Assembly: GCA_004367505.1 (NCBI GenBank)
Contig: SFCB01000157.1
Location: 1 to 49,885, forward strand
Source: Chloroflexi bacterium OHK40
GTDB lineage: Bacteria; Chloroflexota; Chloroflexia; Chloroflexales; Chloroflexaceae
Length of the DNA stretch: 49,885 nt
Direction of reading: 5' to 3'
The position numbers and the translations under genes are program-made. The stretch's first letter is position 1. Each line of letters begins with the position of its first letter. Below are positions 48,855 through 49,885 of the stretch, in pieces. The notes under the pieces are model-generated. The model saw only the letters and a program-made list of their open reading frames with translations, did no database searches and had not been told where the DNA came from.

Positions 48855-48893
48855 GCGGGGTCAAGACGCCACGATGGGGCGTCTTGACCCCGC
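48855..48893. terminator. strong convergent terminator hairpin
   Basis: A perfect 16-bp stem GCGGGGTCAAGACGCC / GGCGTCTTGACCCCGC with a seven-base loop, followed by TTTCCCCC on the plus strand. It lies between the convergent sigma-operon end and the surface protein gene. Confidence 0.8.
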
Positions 48894-48912
48894 TTTCCCC
48901 CATCCCTCTACG

Positions 48913-49885
48913 CTACAGGCGCTCCCTGGCCCGGTGCAGGCGCCAGGTGCGGGTGAGCAGGGTGCCACCGAGCAGGGCGATCCCCAGCAGCGGCACACCA
49001 GCGCTCGTTTCAGGGAGCGGAGCCACTGGCGGCACCGCCACGATCGTCGGCATCGGCGTGGGCGGCTGGGTTGCCGCAGCCACCGGTGTGTTCGTGACTC
49101 GCGGCGTGGGGCTGGGCCGGCCAGTGGTAGCGCTGGCCGCTGGCGGCGGGTAGGCGCCGGGTGTGTTCGTGGCCTGCTGGCCCACGGGCGTCTGTACGAC
49201 AGCCACAGTTGGCGCCTGGGCATTACCCACAACCTGCACCGTCACGATATTCGAGTAGGCCGGCTGCGCGAGGCCGTCGTAGGTTAGCTGGCCCTGGGCC
49301 ACGAGCAGCGTGCCGATGGTCACGTCGGGCCGGATCCGCGTGGCGATCGTGATCTCCACACCCTGGCCGGGTTGCAGCTGCCCGATGCTGTAGCTCACAT
49401 CGTTGCCCATCACGGTCGGATCACTGCCCCGGTCGGCGCGGGCGCCCAGCACCTCAAGGTTCGCTGGTAACACACTGCGGGCTGTCAGGTTGCGCAGATC
49501 GTTGGCCCCATCGGCCGCCGGGGCGCGGGTATTGCGCACCACCATGGTGAAGTTCACCTGCTGGCCCGGATAGGCGCTGCCCCAGTCGCTGGCGAGGCGG
49601 AAGAAGATATCGGTGCCGCCTGCGGGGGGCGTGGTGGGTTGGGGCGAGCCCGTGGGGATGGGCACGAGAGCCGCCGGTGTATTCGTCGCGCCGATCGCCA
49701 CCCGCGTCGGGCGCACGGCAGCCGTCGGGCGCACCACCGGCGTGGACGGATCGAAGATGATGATCTCCGGTGTCGGTGGCTCAGTGGGCACACCCGGAAT
49801 CGGTGTGGGTGGCGCAGGTGGCGCAGGGGGAACCTGGGTCGAACTCGGTCGGTCGTCACCCCCACCGCCACCGCCGCCCCCACCC
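48913..49885 (-). CDS. surface protein with DUF11-like domain and LPETS tail, 5' end outside window
   Basis: The frame is open to the right edge, so the gene is partial: 323 codons plus stop are visible and its start lies outside. From the edge inward there is a poly-Gly run (nine Gly) with DDRPSS, then a Pro/Thr-rich stretch. Next is a DUF11/CARDB-like beta domain (RLASDWGSAYPGQQVNFTMVVRN to LTYDGLAQPAYSNIVTVQVVG) and another Thr/Pro-rich region. The C-terminus reads LPETSAG, then hydrophobic VPLLGIALLGGTLL, then basic RTWRLHRARERL. This is the layout of a sortase cell-wall sorting signal, with Ser in place of Gly after Thr. It is probably exported and displayed on the cell surface. No sortase gene is visible. 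Confidence 0.85.
   Translation of the reverse strand, partial: GGGGGGGGGDDRPSSTQVPPAPPAPPTPIPGVPTEPPTPEIIIFDPSTPVVRPTAAVRPTRVAIGATNTPAALVPIPTGSPQPTTPPAGGTDIFFRLASDWGSAYPGQQVNFTMVVRNTRAPAADGANDLRNLTARSVLPANLEVLGARADRGSDPTVMGNDVSYSIGQLQPGQGVEITIATRIRPDVTIGTLLVAQGQLTYDGLAQPAYSNIVTVQVVGNAQAPTVAVVQTPVGQQATNTPGAYPPPAASATTGRPSPTPRVTNTPVAAATQPPTPMPTIVAVPPVAPLPETSAGVPLLGIALLGGTLLTRTWRLHRARERL

Noticed and set aside
1-49885. tRNA, rRNA, CRISPR arrays, transposases, phage or conjugation genes
   Set aside because: I looked on both strands for cloverleaf T-arm sequences (GGTTCGAATCC type), rRNA landmarks, repeat-spacer arrays and transposase or integrase motifs, and found none that hold up. A covariance-model scan (for example tRNAscan-SE or Infernal) would be decisive.

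Overview
The window is a GC-rich bacterial chromosome segment of about 50 kb, densely coded on both strands. The gene set points to the phylum Chloroflexota, most likely class Chloroflexia. Pointers are: a kinase-like protein fused to WD40 propellers, a V4R (4-vinyl-reductase-like) protein, a plant-type carotenoid desaturase-like flavoprotein, a propionyl-CoA carboxylase beta chain, a free-standing MurT, polyphosphate glucokinase and DUF11/Thr-Pro-rich surface proteins. This placement is an inference from protein families; no rRNA or tRNA gene is visible to test it.

Layout. 0-3.1 kb: a start-codon fragment cut by the left edge, endonuclease V, a sulfite-oxidase-like molybdoenzyme and a Rieske oxygenase. 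3.4-9.1 kb: a membrane-spanning WD40 pseudokinase, the desaturase-like flavoprotein and a clan-A glycoside hydrolase. 9.3-11.6 kb: an aspartate-type aminotransferase and a PfkB sugar kinase. 11.7-13.1 kb: a partner-switching cluster (two tandem anti-sigma kinases plus a STAS antagonist). 13.3-17.7 kb: propionyl-CoA carboxylase beta chain and a WecG/TagA glycosyltransferase, divergent from aspS. 18.2-22.9 kb: a response regulator fused to a Roadblock domain, a PDZ-radical SAM (DUF512) protein and a GAF-GAF-HD-GYP phosphodiesterase. 22.9-31.1 kb, all minus strand: recJ, gpmI, a small membrane protein with ppgK, and glcE-glcD with a small membrane protein. 31.2-40.4 kb: GT2 glycosyltransferase, PspC protein, Crp/Fnr regulator, M29 aminopeptidase, a lipoprotein solute-binding protein with a membrane AAA-like ATPase, a HAD-IIA phosphatase, a PIG-L deacetylase and an alpha/beta hydrolase. 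40.6-49.9 kb: proC, a possible PD-(D/E)XK protein, a small ORF and murT, a VWA lipoprotein, MoaB/MogA, V4R, yidD, an ECF sigma factor with a membrane partner, and a surface protein running off the right edge.

Most of the window is housekeeping or signalling. No CRISPR array, transposase, phage gene or tRNA was recognised. The less ordinary signals are: (i) a recurring extended -10 element (TGnTATAAT-like) with weak -35 boxes in front of many genes, and at least one probable leaderless start; (ii) two divergent genes whose start codons are 19 bp apart around one AT-rich hexamer; (iii) the WD40 pseudokinase with a recently duplicated blade; (iv) a Roadblock-fused response regulator; (v) an unassigned gene with a nuclease-like D...ExK motif; (vi) families of GC-rich intergenic hairpin repeats; and (vii) an LPETS cell-wall sorting-like tail.

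Start sites were chosen from Shine-Dalgarno (SD) sequences where these were visible. All family names come from motif recognition by eye, not from database searches.
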